The notes: a model not told the origin generated them from the sequence alone. Shown: positions 38,289 to 49,773, counted from the stretch's first letter. The stretch is DNA of 64,000 nt from JBIKVP01 sp044356745 (GCA_044356745.1 JBIKVP010000003.1:1-64000), one strand, 5' to 3'. Program-made: numbers and translations.

Positions 38289-39188
38289 ATGACACCATCA
38301 TCTAAACGCCGTATCCGTAAAGCTGTTTTTCCTGTTGCAGGATTGGGAACGCGCTTTCTTCCTGCCACAAAAGCGATCCCTAAAGAGATGCTTACGGTGG
38401 TAGATCGCCCTGTCATTCAACATGTGGTCGATGAAGCAAGAGCCGCAGGGATTGAGCATTTCGTCTTTGTCACAGGGCGCGGCAAAGGCGTGATTGAAGA
38501 TCACTTTGATCATCAGTTTGAGCTTGAGCGCACGTTGAGTGAACGCGGAAAAACCAAAGAACTCAATGCACTATTGAATGATCAGCCTCAAGCAGGACAG
38601 ACCAGTTTCACCCGCCAGCAAGCACCTCTCGGTTTGGGACATGCGGTATGGTGCGCCCGTGAGATTGTGGGCGATGAGCCATTCGCGCTTCTGCTTCCTG
38701 ATATGCTGCATCACGGTGTTGCGCCATGCTTGCGTCAGATGATGGATGCTTACGAGAAAAGCGGCGGCAACGTCGTTGCAGTGTATGAAGTTCCTGACGA
38801 TCAAACCCATCAATATGGCATTACAGGCGTTGGCGCAGCGCTTGATCAACAAAAACACCTCTTCCCGATTACACACATGGTCGAAAAGCCAGCCAAAGGC
38901 ACATCACCCTCAAACCTCGCGATTTCAGGGCGCTATATTCTCCAGCCAGAGATTTTCAGCATTCTGGAAACGCAAGCGAAAGGTGCAGGGGGTGAAATTC
39001 AGATCACCGATGCCATGATCACGCTTGCGAAATCTCAGGATTTCTTCGCCTATCGTTTTGACGGTGAGATTTATGATTGTGGCTCAAAACTCGGCTTTCT
39101 CAGCGCCAATATCGCGTATGCACTTGCGCGTCCTGATATGGGGGATGATGTGAAAGCGGAAATTAAGCGGTTACTTGCAAGAAGCTGA
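38289..39188 (+). CDS. galU: UTP-glucose-1-phosphate uridylyltransferase
   Basis: The enzyme makes UDP-glucose for envelope polysaccharides and glycolipids. The ~299-aa protein has the nucleotide-binding start AVFPVAGLGTRFLPATKAIPKE, the VTGRGKGVIEDHFD segment, LLPDMLHH, and the late YDCGSKLGFLSAN. The ATG at 38289 is preferred to a TTG four codons upstream. The phosphoglucomutase-type enzyme at 13201 could supply its substrate. Confidence 0.94.
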   Translation: MTPSSKRRIRKAVFPVAGLGTRFLPATKAIPKEMLTVVDRPVIQHVVDEARAAGIEHFVFVTGRGKGVIEDHFDHQFELERTLSERGKTKELNALLNDQPQAGQTSFTRQQAPLGLGHAVWCAREIVGDEPFALLLPDMLHHGVAPCLRQMMDAYEKSGGNVVAVYEVPDDQTHQYGITGVGAALDQQKHLFPITHMVEKPAKGTSPSNLAISGRYILQPEIFSILETQAKGAGGEIQITDAMITLAKSQDFFAYRFDGEIYDCGSKLGFLSANIAYALARPDMGDDVKAEIKRLLARS

Positions 39189-39189
39189 A

Positions 39190-39675
39190 TTATACAGGCC
39201 GCCCCCGATATTGCGCATGTGTAATCGCAATGGCGAGGGCATCAGCGGCATCACTCGTTGAAAAATCAGCTTTGGGCAATAACATCTTGATCATCGCTTG
39301 CACTTGATGCTTTTCAGCGTGTCCAACACCGACAACCGTTTTTTTGACACGATTAGCCGCATATTCCGCCACGGGTAAGCCGCGCAGCGCAGGAACAAGC
39401 AGCGCCACCGCACGGGCATGACCAAGCTTGAGTGTGGCCTGCCCATCTTTATTGACGAATGTTTCTTCAACCGATACTTCATCGGGCTGATGCGTTGAAA
39501 TGACATCCTGAAGCCCATCATGCAGCGTTTTAAGCCGGCTTGCTAGATCCATTGTGCTGACAGTGGTGAGGCATCCAGAGGCAATATACATCAATCGCGT
39601 ACCCTCAACGCCAATCATCCCCCAGCCCATTTTGCGCAGACCAGGATCAATGCCGAGAATTTTGATGATGTTCAT
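39190..39675 (-). CDS. ruvC: Holliday junction resolvase
   Basis: RuvC cuts four-way junctions made during recombination, normally with RuvAB. The 161-aa protein keeps the acidic catalytic set: Asp in [13 protein letters not shown], Glu in [11 protein letters not shown], and the Asp residues of [14 protein letters not shown]. ruvA and ruvB are not adjacent in this window. It converges with galU 1 bp away. Confidence 0.95.
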   Translation of the reverse strand: MNIIKILGIDPGLRKMGWGMIGVEGTRLMYIASGCLTTVSTMDLASRLKTLHDGLQDVISTHQPDEVSVEETFVNKDGQATLKLGHARAVALLVPALRGLPVAEYAANRVKKTVVGVGHAEKHQVQAMIKMLLPKADFSTSDAADALAIAITHAQYRGRPV

Positions 39676-39776
39676 GGTCAGACAAAGCCTTATCTAAAAT
39701 AAAGACGCAACAAAAAACACATGACTCAAAACAGATGCGCAAAGAAAAATCCTATGGCATAAGGAGGTGAGAAATT

Positions 39777-40691
39777 TTGATAGGGTCAACAAGCATGTCA
39801 CGCGCACAGTGGTTCACAGGATCGATTACGGCACTCATTACCCCGTTTAGAGACGGTAAGGTAGATGAAGCCGCTTATCGCGGATTGGTGAATTGGCAGA
39901 TTGAGCAAGGCACGCATGGCCTTGTTCCAGTGGGAACCACAGGCGAAAGTCCAACGCTCAGCCATGACGAGCATAAGCAAGTGGTTGAATGGTGTATCGC
40001 CGAGGCGCGTGGGCGCGTGCCTGTCATTGCAGGAGCGGGATCAAACAATACGGCTGAAGCGATTGATTTTGCACGTCATGCGCAAAAGGCAGGTGCAAAC
40101 GGCGTGCTCATCGTCACGCCCTATTATAATAAGCCAACACAAGAGGGGCTTTATCAGCATTTTAAAGCCATTAATGATGCGATTGATCTGCCGATTGTGC
40201 TTTATAATATTCCGGGACGTTCAGTGATTGATCTCTCCGTTGAGACCATGAAGCGCTTGTTTGAATTGAAAAACATTACGGCTGTGAAAGATGCAACCGC
40301 AAACATGGTGCGTGTGTCACAACAGCGCCAAGTTTTGGGGCATGACTTTAATCAGCTTTCGGGAGAGGATGGCACGGCGCTTGGCTTTATGGCGCATGGC
40401 GGACATGGCTGTATTTCTGTGACCTCAAACGTTGCACCGCGTCTGTGTGCTGATTTTCAGAATGCGTGTTTAAAAGGCGATTATGCGACAGCGCTTACCC
40501 TGCATGATCGCCTGATGCCGCTTCATGTGAATTTGTTTTTGGAAACAAACCCTTCACCCGTGAAATATGCGCTCTCACTCATACGCAAAGACATTTTGCC
40601 TGATGTGCGTCTGCCTCTTGTTGCGCTGACAGAACCAACAAAAATCGCAGTGCGAGCGGCGATGGTTCATGCTGGACTCATTGAGCCATGA
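39777..40691 (+). CDS. dapA: 4-hydroxy-tetrahydrodipicolinate synthase
   Basis: DapA condenses pyruvate with aspartate semialdehyde in lysine and diaminopimelate synthesis. At 304 aa it has [32 protein letters not shown], the proton-relay Tyr in LYNIPGRS, and the Schiff-base Lys in AVKDATANM. The start is TTG, supported by the perfect AAGGAGGTGA 9 nt upstream; the first ATG is six codons inside. It is followed by smpB, a common alphaproteobacterial order. Confidence 0.95.
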   Translation: MIGSTSMSRAQWFTGSITALITPFRDGKVDEAAYRGLVNWQIEQGTHGLVPVGTTGESPTLSHDEHKQVVEWCIAEARGRVPVIAGAGSNNTAEAIDFARHAQKAGANGVLIVTPYYNKPTQEGLYQHFKAINDAIDLPIVLYNIPGRSVIDLSVETMKRLFELKNITAVKDATANMVRVSQQRQVLGHDFNQLSGEDGTALGFMAHGGHGCISVTSNVAPRLCADFQNACLKGDYATALTLHDRLMPLHVNLFLETNPSPVKYALSLIRKDILPDVRLPLVALTEPTKIAVRAAMVHAGLIEP

Positions 40692-40728
40692 TGTCATGGA
40701 GTCGTGACGTCATGCGAGTTATCGTCCA

Positions 40729-41205
40729 ATGAATGCGCAAACCGATGCAAATGCGTTTAAAGTCGTTGCGGAGAACCGCAAGGCGCGCTTCAACTATGAA
40801 GTGATTGAAACCTTTGAGGCGGGGCTTGTGCTGACGGGTACGGAAGTCAAATCCTTGCGCAGTGGCAAGGCGATGATCGCTGAATCGTATGCTTCCCCAC
40901 AAGGCGAAGAGATTTATCTGATCAACGCCCATATTCCCGAATATCTGGAAGCCAATCGCTTTAATCACCAGCCGCGCCGTCCGCGCAAACTGCTTCTGCA
41001 ACGCAAGCAAATCAATAAAATGATGGGAGCGGTGAATCGTGAAGGGCTGACGCTCGTTCCACTCAAAATTTATTTCAATAAGCGTGGCCGCGCAAAGTTA
41101 GAGCTCGCACTTGCGAAGGGTAAAAAACTTCACGACAAGCGAGAGACCGAAAAAGCGCGCGATTGGAATCGCGAAAAAGGGCGTTTGCTTCGCGCAAAGG
41201 GATAA
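40729..41205 (+). CDS. smpB: SsrA-binding protein
   Basis: SmpB carries tmRNA to stalled ribosomes for trans-translation. The 158-aa protein has the OB-fold start [30 protein letters not shown] and the basic C-terminal tail ([21 protein letters not shown]) that reaches the decoding centre. No tmRNA gene was recognised beside it. It lies 37 bp after dapA and is probably co-transcribed. Confidence 0.96.
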   Translation: MNAQTDANAFKVVAENRKARFNYEVIETFEAGLVLTGTEVKSLRSGKAMIAESYASPQGEEIYLINAHIPEYLEANRFNHQPRRPRKLLLQRKQINKMMGAVNREGLTLVPLKIYFNKRGRAKLELALAKGKKLHDKRETEKARDWNREKGRLLRAKG

Positions 41206-41210
41206 GTGAA

Positions 41211-41386
41211 GCGTCCGCACTTATGTGCGGGGGTATGAGGATAGGTGAAAAGCACCGTAAGCGCGCACAAGATTTTGTTTGCAAAATCCGTTTACAGGCG
41301 AAATGGCGTCCGCGCTTGTGTGCGGGGTGTGAGTATCGGTGAGAAGCACCGCAAGCGCGACTGCGCGTCCGCGCTTATGTGCGGGG
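41211..41386. repeat. Palindrome-bearing repeat array downstream of smpB
   Basis: A GC-rich palindrome (CCGCAC-TTAT-GTGCGG and variants) occurs at 41211, 41306 and 41365, and a second block (AGCACCGTAAGCGCG and variant) at 41251 and 41345. The unit is about 95 bp, and the last copy is shortened. Between the first two palindromes lies TTTTGTTTGCAAAA-x-CCGT (41273-41291), the same hairpin found in the tRNA-Arg tail repeats at 15 and 107. It is an intergenic repeat and probably not coding. Confidence 0.75.
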
Positions 41387-41436
41387 TCTTAACTAAAAAA
41401 GAATCACATTTTTGCCAAAATCATCATGGTGCTTTC

Positions 41437-41465
41437 CTTGACAAAGGGGGAGGGCATTCCTACAT
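41437..41465 (+). promoter_or_regulatory. Candidate groES promoter, heat-shock-like
   Basis: CTTGACA (41437-41443) and CCTACAT (41459-41465) are spaced as expected for an alphaproteobacterial sigma-32 promoter and end 130 bp before groES. No CIRCE inverted repeat was found in the interval. The -10 match is imperfect. Confidence 0.35.
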
Positions 41466-41595
41466 CAGGGCTGGCTGGCATGTGGAAGACACGTGCAGAC
41501 GGGTTTGGCGGTGTTTTTGAGATAAAAGTACACTGCCCCTCTTTCAGCTATTATGAATTTTTCAAAACGCAAACTCAACAAAGGGAGTTTCCTTC

Positions 41596-41913
41596 ATGGC
41601 TAAGTTTCGTCCCCTGCATGACCGTGTTGTCGTGCGTCGTCTCGAAGGCGAAGAGAAGACAAAAGGCGGCATCATCATTCCTGATACAGCCAAAGAAAAA
41701 CCCCAAGAGGGTGAAGTCGTTGCCGTTGGCCCAGGTGCACGAGGTGATGATAATGAACTGATCGCGTTGGACGTAAAAGTCGGTGATCGTATTCTGTTCG
41801 GCAAATGGTCAGGCACGGAAGTCAAGATTGATGGTGAAGATCTCATCATTATGAAAGAAAGCGACATTCTCGGCGTGATCGAAGGTGTTTCAAGCGCGAA
41901 AAAAGCTGCCTAA
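41596..41913 (+). CDS. groES: Co-chaperonin GroES
   Basis: GroES caps the GroEL ring during protein folding. The 105-aa protein has [18 protein letters not shown], the mobile loop [16 protein letters not shown], and [28 protein letters not shown]. The ATG follows AAAGGGAG. groEL follows 199 bp later across a region with palindromes. Confidence 0.97.
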   Translation: MAKFRPLHDRVVVRRLEGEEKTKGGIIIPDTAKEKPQEGEVVAVGPGARGDDNELIALDVKVGDRILFGKWSGTEVKIDGEDLIIMKESDILGVIEGVSSAKKAA

Positions 41914-41967
41914 CACTTTTTCTGCACGCTAGGCCTATGCATTCATGGGTCTATCACACAAGGCAAT

Positions 41968-43747
<1,780 letters not shown>

Positions 43748-43767
43748 TTCAAAAGCTCCTTCACAAC

Positions 43768-43801
43768 AAAAAACCCGCAACAGATGTTGCGGGTTTTTTT
43801 A
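43768..43801 (+). terminator. Rho-independent terminator after groEL
   Basis: AAACCCGCAAC pairs with GTTGCGGGTTT around AGAT and is followed by a run of T. It closes the groESL operon. Confidence 0.93.
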
Positions 43802-43852
43802 TGAGTAAAAACGTTAGTCATATTGAAGTTTAAAATGGTATATAATCGGTAT

Positions 43853-44344
43853 TTACCCCGCGATTTGCCGTAGCATGGCTATGGCTTCAATCACACAGGC
43901 CTGACGCACCTGATTGCGTCCACGATCACCAAAGCGACGTTCATGATGGATCGGTTTGCCAACACGTCGCTGTGCGACAAGATGCACGAGCCCTACCGGT
44001 TTAAGCACTGAGCCACCCGATGGCCCTGCGACACCCGTGACAGCAATCGCTAAATCAGCGTGTGAATGCTCCAGCGCACCTTTCGCCATCGCACATGCCA
44101 CCTCGCGACTCACTGCACCATGGGATTGAATGAGTGCGGACGAAACACCCAAAAGCTCAGTTTTGGACTCATTGGAATACGTAACAAACCCGCGTTCAAC
44201 CACATCTGATGATCCAGCGATGCTTGTTAAAAGCGCGGCAATCAAACCACCCGTGCATGATTCAGCTGTCGCGATTTTTAATCCGTGCTCGCGGCAACGG
44301 TCAATCAGTTCAGCAGCAAGTGTTGTGGGGTCGTGATTAAACAT
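43853..44344 (-). CDS. pncC: Nicotinamide-nucleotide amidase (CinA C-terminal type)
   Basis: The stand-alone CinA C-terminal domain deamidates NMN to nicotinate mononucleotide for NAD recycling. Diagnostic segments are GLKIATAESCTGGLIAALLTSIAGSSDVVERGFVTYSN with its nucleophilic Ser, and AVTGVAGPSGG. The ATG at 44344 has AAGG upstream; a TTG at 44362 overlapping the ispDF stop is the alternative. It lies directly downstream of ispDF and is probably in its operon. Confidence 0.92.
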   Translation of the reverse strand: MFNHDPTTLAAELIDRCREHGLKIATAESCTGGLIAALLTSIAGSSDVVERGFVTYSNESKTELLGVSSALIQSHGAVSREVACAMAKGALEHSHADLAIAVTGVAGPSGGSVLKPVGLVHLVAQRRVGKPIHHERRFGDRGRNQVRQACVIEAIAMLRQIAG

Positions 44345-44358
44345 AGCGATCTGCCTTA

Positions 44359-45558
44359 TCAATCATCGTCAGGAAAGGAGACACTCACGATAGCATGTGC
44401 TGCCAATCCCTCGCGCCGCCCTGTAAACCCCAGTTTTTCTGAGGTTGTCGCCTTCAGGGAAACACGCTTCACTGAAAGACCGATCATTTCACTGATGCGC
44501 GTAACAATACGCTCACGGCAAGTACCTACTTTGGGTTGTTCACAGATCAAGGTGATATCAACGTTGATAATAACTCCACCCGCCTCTCTCACCAAGCGAC
44601 ACGCATGTTGCACAAACTGATCTGAGGATGCACCGCGCCACTGTGGATCAGAGGGTGGAAAGTGCGTGCCAATATCACCCGCCGCAATCGTTCCTAGCAG
44701 CGCATCTGTCAAGGCATGAAGGATAACATCCCCGTCCGAGTGCGCAACAACACCATGTGTATGCGCAATTTTAACACCCCCCAGCCAAACATGATCACCC
44801 TCACCGAACGCGTGAACATCATAGCCCATACCCACGCGTGTTATCCGTGGATTGCGTTGGCGCATGTGGCGCACATCATCTTGTGTCGTCACTTTAATAT
44901 TGTCAGGCTCGCCCACAACGCTCATCACCTGTCCCCCTTGATGTGTGATGATGGCACTATCATCCGTAAAATGGCGTAAGCCTTGCTGTTTTACCGCTTC
45001 ATGCGCCGCATAAATGGTTTGAAAAGCAAAACCTTGTGGTGTTTGCACCGTAACAAGATGATCTCGTGACACATTTTCGCAAATCATCCCCGTATCATCA
45101 ATGTGTTTGACGGTGTCGGTCATAGGCAAAACGGGAATAACGGCGTTAAAAGCGGATAATCCATCAATCACACGCTTCATCAGTTGCTGTGAGACGAAAG
45201 GGCGTGCCCCATCATGAATGAGAACATGTTTGGGAGAGAGTATTTTAAGCGCACATAATCCGCGATAAACAGTCTCTTGGCGCGTGTCACCACCATGAAC
45301 AGGAGCGAGAAGCTTCTCGCGCACATCAAGGGCAATAGGGCTAAGTGTATCCTCATAAAGCGCCTGATCATCAGGATGAATGACGCATAAAACGTGATCA
45401 ATATTTTGACAGGCAAGCAGCGCTTTAAGAGTTTGCGCCAGAAGCGGCTCACCATGAAGTGAGAGATATTGTTTCGGAACAGTGCCACCAAAGCGCGCCC
45501 CACGCCCCGCCGCAACGACAAGGGCAACAATACTATTAGATTTATTCGCAACGCTCAC
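44359..45558 (-). CDS. ispDF: Bifunctional IspD/IspF
   Basis: The fusion carries two non-consecutive steps of the MEP isoprenoid pathway. Residues 1-~230 are the cytidylyltransferase ([32 protein letters not shown]). The rest is the cyclodiphosphate synthase ([41 protein letters not shown]; metal residues Asp/His). The 399-aa fusion is typical of Alphaproteobacteria. The start is GTG immediately after the stop of the upstream gene, with AAGGAG 9 nt before it. Confidence 0.95.
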   Translation of the reverse strand: MSVANKSNSIVALVVAAGRGARFGGTVPKQYLSLHGEPLLAQTLKALLACQNIDHVLCVIHPDDQALYEDTLSPIALDVREKLLAPVHGGDTRQETVYRGLCALKILSPKHVLIHDGARPFVSQQLMKRVIDGLSAFNAVIPVLPMTDTVKHIDDTGMICENVSRDHLVTVQTPQGFAFQTIYAAHEAVKQQGLRHFTDDSAIITHQGGQVMSVVGEPDNIKVTTQDDVRHMRQRNPRITRVGMGYDVHAFGEGDHVWLGGVKIAHTHGVVAHSDGDVILHALTDALLGTIAAGDIGTHFPPSDPQWRGASSDQFVQHACRLVREAGGVIINVDITLICEQPKVGTCRERIVTRISEMIGLSVKRVSLKATTSEKLGFTGRREGLAAHAIVSVSFPDDD

Positions 45559-46713
45559 TTATGTGCACTCCTTTAGCCGATAAGCCGATTGCATTTTAAG
45601 GTCAGCGACATGCGCAATCATGGCATTGCGTTCATGAATTAAAAAGCTTTCCACCGCACTGCGTAACCCTTCATGAGCGATGTAATGAGCCGAGTGCATG
45701 AGAACTGGGTCATAGCCTCTCGCAAACTTATGCGCTCCTTGCGCCCCTGCTTCAACACGCGATAAACCGTGTGCTAGAGCGTAATCAATCGCCTGATAGT
45801 AACACACTTCAAAATGCAAAAACGGATGATCTTCAACACAGCCCCAATGACGCCCATAAAGCGTATCTGAGCCCATAAAATTAATTGCTCCGGCGATAGG
45901 CTGACCATCCCGTTCAGCGAAAATCAGCACAATACGATCCGCCATGCGTTGGCGAATAAGGCTGTAAAATACACGCTTAAGATATGTTTGCCCCCATTTA
46001 CGCTCACTTGTATTCTGATAAAATTGATAAAAATAATCCATATCTGTTTCGGTGATTGCAGAACCCGTTATAGGGCGAATGGTGATGCCATTGCTGAGTG
46101 CTTCGCGCCGTTCCTTAAGAATAGTCTTGCGTTTGCGTGATTGAAGCGAACCCAAAAAATCGCCAAAATGCTGAAAGCCACGGTTATACCAATGATATTG
46201 CACATCAAGTCGCGGTAATGCACTAAGCGACACCATAACATCGACCTCATCCTCACGGGCAAATGTCATATGCAAAGATGAGAGCGGACAGTGCGAAAGT
46301 AGCCCGAGCAAAGCCTTTGCGAGCGCATTTTTTGCTTCAACAGGTTCAACATCAGGATGCATAAGGAGGCGTGAACCTGTGACAGGTGTGAAAGGCACGC
46401 ATACTTGCACTTTAGGGTAATAATGTTGTCCCACACGCTCGAGCGCTTGAGCCCACGCATGATCAAACACATATTCACCGAAAGAATGCGCTTTTACATA
46501 GGCTGGAGCAACGCCCACGAGCTTGCCTTGAGCGTTGTCCAAAACCATATGGATTGGCTGCCAGCCCGTTGCAGGTGTTGCTGAACCTGACTCTTCTAAC
46601 GCTGACAAAAAAGCATGAGACACAAACGGATTATCTGTGCCCGCACACGCATCCCAATCAGAAGCATTGATGTCTGTGATTGCTGTAACCGTGCGTGCGT
46701 GAAAAGAGGACAT
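45559..46713 (-). CDS. DUF482/GNAT-fold acyltransferase-like protein
   Basis: The 384-aa protein belongs to the DUF482 group annotated as related to peptidoglycan-bridge (FemAB-like) acyltransferases. Typical parts are DWDACAGTDNPFVSHAFLSALEESGS, the closing substrate motif AGAQGAHKFARGYDPVLMHSAHY, and RKRKTILKERREAL. The actual reaction is unknown. It directly precedes ispDF (stop TAA followed by GTG), so the two are coupled. Confidence 0.85.
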   Translation of the reverse strand: MSSFHARTVTAITDINASDWDACAGTDNPFVSHAFLSALEESGSATPATGWQPIHMVLDNAQGKLVGVAPAYVKAHSFGEYVFDHAWAQALERVGQHYYPKVQVCVPFTPVTGSRLLMHPDVEPVEAKNALAKALLGLLSHCPLSSLHMTFAREDEVDVMVSLSALPRLDVQYHWYNRGFQHFGDFLGSLQSRKRKTILKERREALSNGITIRPITGSAITETDMDYFYQFYQNTSERKWGQTYLKRVFYSLIRQRMADRIVLIFAERDGQPIAGAINFMGSDTLYGRHWGCVEDHPFLHFEVCYYQAIDYALAHGLSRVEAGAQGAHKFARGYDPVLMHSAHYIAHEGLRSAVESFLIHERNAMIAHVADLKMQSAYRLKECT

Positions 46714-46729
46714 ATTATAGCATTTTTGA

Positions 46730-46750
46730 GTAAAGTGGATACCACTTTAC
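46730..46750. repeat. 9-bp-stem palindrome (Hyphomicrobiales-type repeat piece)
   Basis: GTAAAGTGG, loop ATA, CCACTTTAC is a perfect hairpin just upstream of the DUF482 gene. The AAAGTGGATACC core is familiar from intergenic repeats of this order. Confidence 0.75.
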
Positions 46751-46800
46751 GTGACCCGAAGGGCAGCTTAAGCAAATAAAATGCGTCACAGCAAGAAAAT

Positions 46801-46841
46801 AGAGCGTACTGGTTTTGATTAAATCAAAACCAGTACGCTCT
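46801..46841. repeat. 41-bp palindrome with 20-bp arms
   Basis: The left arm 46801-46820 begins AGAGCGTACTGG and is the exact reverse complement of 46822-46841; one A lies at the centre. Such a structure can form a cruciform or a very stable RNA hairpin. It lies between divergent genes and has no coding content. Confidence 0.92.
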
Positions 46842-46867
46842 AAAAACCTTGACCAGAATCACCGCCC

Positions 46868-46996
46868 AGAGCATGATGCGCTTAAGCATGTCCTCGGACT
46901 CGATCAGAGGATAGCAACCGATTAAACGCAACATCATGCGAAAAAACAATCAGATAGGGCGTAGTTTTGATTGAATCAAAACACAACACGCTCTAG
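46868..46996. repeat. Compound inverted repeats before nagZ
   Basis: GCATGATG (near 46871) pairs with CATCATGC (near 46932), enclosing GCGCTTAA-type and TCCTC/GAGGA inner arms. A second element with arms of the GCGT..GTTTTGATT type (46956-46996) is a degenerate relative of the 41-bp palindrome at 46801. Together with the palindromes upstream they fill nearly the whole interval. Confidence 0.7.
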
Positions 46997-47011
46997 GGCA
47001 CGAATAAGCGT

Positions 47012-48100
47012 ATGACAAGACACAGTTTCATTGCGGGTCTCAGTGGCCCTGTGCTGACCCCTGATGAGAAAGCGTTTTTTCAGGACGCAAAGCCGTGGGG
47101 ATTTATTCTATTTCGGCGCAATGTCATTGATCCTATTCAACTTAAAGCGTTAACCGATTCCTTGCGTGCGTTGATGGGGCAAGATAATCTACCTATTCTG
47201 GTTGATCAGGAAGGTGGACGCGTGCAGCGTCTCAACGTGCCCCATTGGCCAATCTACCCAACAGGACGCGCGTTAGGGGCTATTTATCAACGCGATGCGC
47301 TTTACGGTGCGATGATCACCCGTTTAAGCGCCCGTCTCATGGCGCATGATCTCCATGAAATGGGCATCAACATTGACTGTGTTCCCGTATGTGATGTGCC
47401 TGTACGCGGTGCGCATGATGTCATTGGTGATCGTGCTTATGGTGAGGATGCGTCAAGTGTCAGTCTTCTCGCACGCGCAGCGAGTGAAGGATTGATGGCG
47501 GGTGGCGTTCTTCCTGTCATCAAGCACATCCCTGGGCATGGACGCGCAGGCGCTGACTCTCATGAAGAGTTACCAATTGTCACAGCCTCACGTAACGCGC
47601 TTAAAAAACAGGACTTTATCCCCTTCGAAGCGTTGTCGGATATGCCCCTTGCGATGACAGCACATGTGGTCTACACCGCGCTTGATCCTGACTACCCTGC
47701 TACGACCTCAAAAAAAATCATTCGCTCCATCATTCGTCGTCACATGGGTTTTGATGGCCTCTTGATGTGTGATGATCTGTCGATGAAAGCACTCAAAGGC
47801 ACAATGCAAGAGCGCACACATGACGCGTTTGCCGCTGGATGCGATATGGCACTTCATTGCAATGGCAATCTCAATGAGATGAAAGAGGTCGCAAGTGCCT
47901 CTCCCATTCTTGCAGGAAAAGCAAAGCGCCGTGCTGATCATGCGCTTGCGCGGCTTGTTACGCGCGTTGAACCCCTTGATGTGGACGCAGCACGCGCACG
48001 CCTCGCACACGCTTTGTCAACAAGCGGTGATGCAGCACTTTTAAGCGCTGACCCCACTGAAAAATCATCCCCCAAATCATCTCATGAGCAAGCGGCATGA
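47012..48100 (+). CDS. nagZ: Beta-N-acetylhexosaminidase
   Basis: NagZ removes N-acetylglucosamine from anhydro-muropeptides in the cytoplasm during wall recycling. At 362 aa it is a single GH3 barrel with LVDQEGGRVQRLN, the mobile-loop His of KHIPGHGRAGADSHEELP, and the nucleophile Asp in LLMCDDLSMKAL. Its stop overlaps the ATG of the next gene (ATGA). Confidence 0.93.
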   Translation: MTRHSFIAGLSGPVLTPDEKAFFQDAKPWGFILFRRNVIDPIQLKALTDSLRALMGQDNLPILVDQEGGRVQRLNVPHWPIYPTGRALGAIYQRDALYGAMITRLSARLMAHDLHEMGINIDCVPVCDVPVRGAHDVIGDRAYGEDASSVSLLARAASEGLMAGGVLPVIKHIPGHGRAGADSHEELPIVTASRNALKKQDFIPFEALSDMPLAMTAHVVYTALDPDYPATTSKKIIRSIIRRHMGFDGLLMCDDLSMKALKGTMQERTHDAFAAGCDMALHCNGNLNEMKEVASASPILAGKAKRRADHALARLVTRVEPLDVDAARARLAHALSTSGDAALLSADPTEKSSPKSSHEQAA

Positions 48101-48618
48101 ATGAGCGCCCACCAGATGCACGTGTCATGCCACCTCTTGAGCGCGGCGGTTTGATGTATGAGGATTTTCATATCGGGCAAGTGTTTACCCATCGTCTCAC
48201 ACGCACGGTGACGCAGATGGATAATATCCTGTTTTCCAGTTTAACGCTTAACCCGCAACCGCTTCACATTGACGCTCATTTCAGTGCTACACAAACGTCG
48301 TGGGGCAAGCCCTTGATGAACTCGCTGTTCACGCTTGGCCTGATCATCGGGATTGCAGTGAATGATACGACATTGGGCACATTGATCGCTAACTTAGGCA
48401 TGAGCGATGTTCGCTTTCCTGCGCCACTTTTTGAAGGTGATACGGTTCATGCAACAACTTCTGTGACGGCGATGCGCCTCTCGCAATCTCATCCTGATGC
48501 AGGGATCATTACGTTCGAGCACCGTGGTTATAAACAGGATGGCACATTGATCGCGATTTGCCAGCGCCAAGCCTTGATGCGACGCCGCACACCTGATCCT
48601 GCGACTCAGGAGTGTTGA
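48097..48618 (+). CDS. MaoC-family hydratase
   Basis: The 173-aa hot-dog-fold protein has the MaoC layout: YEDFHIGQVFTHRLTRTVTQMDN, the hydratase site around LNPQPLHIDAHFSATQTSWGKPLMNSLFTLGL, and VRFPAPLFEGDTVHA. It is followed 6 bp later by a CoA-ester lyase, and the pair suggests hydration of a mesaconyl-type CoA ester and C-C cleavage or thioester hydrolysis of a malyl-CoA. The exact substrate is not proven. Confidence 0.85.
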   Translation: MNERPPDARVMPPLERGGLMYEDFHIGQVFTHRLTRTVTQMDNILFSSLTLNPQPLHIDAHFSATQTSWGKPLMNSLFTLGLIIGIAVNDTTLGTLIANLGMSDVRFPAPLFEGDTVHATTSVTAMRLSQSHPDAGIITFEHRGYKQDGTLIAICQRQALMRRRTPDPATQEC

Positions 48619-48624
48619 ACTGTT

Positions 48625-49503
48625 ATGCGCAAGGTGCTTCGCTCATGGCTGTTCGTTCCAGGTGATAACCCTGCTAAAATGACGAAAGCGCTTTTGAGCG
48701 GTGCGGATGTTCTGATTTTTGATCTTGAAGACTCGGTGGCTTTAGAAGCGAAAGCGCAAGCACGCGAGAATGTGCGCATGTTTCTCAATGATCATCATGA
48801 TGCCCCTCAACGCCCCGCTTTTTTTGTGCGCGTCAATGCCCTTGAAACCCCGTGTATTGATGCTGATCTTGATGCAGTGATGAGCGCACACCCTGAAGGG
48901 ATTGTGCTGCCCAAAGCCACATGCGGAAAAGATGTCACGCATTTAAGTGTGAAAATCGCCGTGCGTGAAGCAGAGAATAATCTACCTGACGGTTCAACGC
49001 GCATTCTGGCGATTGCGACAGAAACAGCAGCAAGTGTCTTTGGATTAGGAACATATGCCACTTCAAGTGCACGCCTGATGGGGCTGACATGGGGCGTTGA
49101 AGATCTTTCAGCCGATGTTGGCTCGCTCATTGCACGCGATGATGAAGGTCATTACACCGCGCCTTATACGCTCGTGAGATCCCTCACCCTGTTTGGCGCG
49201 GCAGCCGCAAACGTTCAGGCGATTGATGGCATTGAGGCTGATTTTAGTCACACTGCGGCGCTTGAAAGAGCCTGTGATCAGGCGTTGCGTGATGGCTTTA
49301 CGGGTAAACTTGCCATTCACCCTGCGCAAGTACCAATCATCAATCAGCGCCTTACTCCCAGTGATGCGATGCTCAAACAGGCACGTGCGATTGTCGATGC
49401 ATTCGCGGCACAGCCCAACGCAGGAGTTATCGCACTTGAGGGCAGAATGCTTGATCGTCCACATCTCAAACGTGCGCAAAAGTGGCTTGAACTAGGCCAA
49501 TAA
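48625..49503 (+). CDS. CoA-ester lyase, HpcH/HpaI (malyl-CoA lyase-like)
   Basis: The 292-aa TIM-barrel enzyme has RSWLFVPGDNPAKMTKALLSGADVLIFDLEDSV, the metal-site Glu and Asp of ATETAASVFGL and TWGVEDLSADVGS, and GFTGKLAIHPAQVPIIN. Relatives include citryl-, malyl- and beta-methylmalyl-CoA lyases and (3S)-malyl-CoA thioesterase. The upstream MaoC hydratase points to mesaconyl/methylmalyl-CoA metabolism. No other ethylmalonyl-CoA pathway gene is in the window. Confidence 0.88.
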   Translation: MRKVLRSWLFVPGDNPAKMTKALLSGADVLIFDLEDSVALEAKAQARENVRMFLNDHHDAPQRPAFFVRVNALETPCIDADLDAVMSAHPEGIVLPKATCGKDVTHLSVKIAVREAENNLPDGSTRILAIATETAASVFGLGTYATSSARLMGLTWGVEDLSADVGSLIARDDEGHYTAPYTLVRSLTLFGAAAANVQAIDGIEADFSHTAALERACDQALRDGFTGKLAIHPAQVPIINQRLTPSDAMLKQARAIVDAFAAQPNAGVIALEGRMLDRPHLKRAQKWLELGQ

Positions 49504-49542
49504 ACATGAGCATAACAGAAGCACCATAACGAGGGCATCATC

Positions 49543-49773
49543 ATGAGCAAAAAAGACAACGGCATTACAAAAGACGAATTATCGCAGCTTCAGACCTACC
49601 TGCGCAGCACGTTCTCAAACACCACGATCAAAGTATCATCACGTCCCAAAAAAGATGATTCAGCGGAAGTGTATGTTGGTGAAGAGTTTGTGGGTGTGAT
49701 CTATGTCGACGATGAAGATGAAGATCGCTCTTTCACGTTTCAAATGGCGATTTTAGATAGCGATCTGGAATAG
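49543..49773 (+). CDS. DUF3126 family protein
   Basis: This 76-aa acidic cytosolic protein ([49 protein letters not shown]) belongs to a small family confined largely to Alphaproteobacteria. Function is unknown. It follows the CoA lyase by 39 bp. The mosaic island begins right after it. Confidence 0.85.
   Translation: MSKKDNGITKDELSQLQTYLRSTFSNTTIKVSSRPKKDDSAEVYVGEEFVGVIYVDDEDEDRSFTFQMAILDSDLE

Noticed and set aside
41206..41595. tmRNA gene next to smpB
   Set aside because: No tRNA-like ends or tag-peptide frame can be found; the interval is explained by repeats and a promoter.
41400..41595. CIRCE element controlling groESL
   Set aside because: No TTAGCACTC-N9-GAGTGCTAA repeat is present upstream of groES.
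41426..41761. 111-aa open frame overlapping the groES start
   Set aside because: It runs through the promoter and overlaps groES out of frame; no ribosome site or family match.
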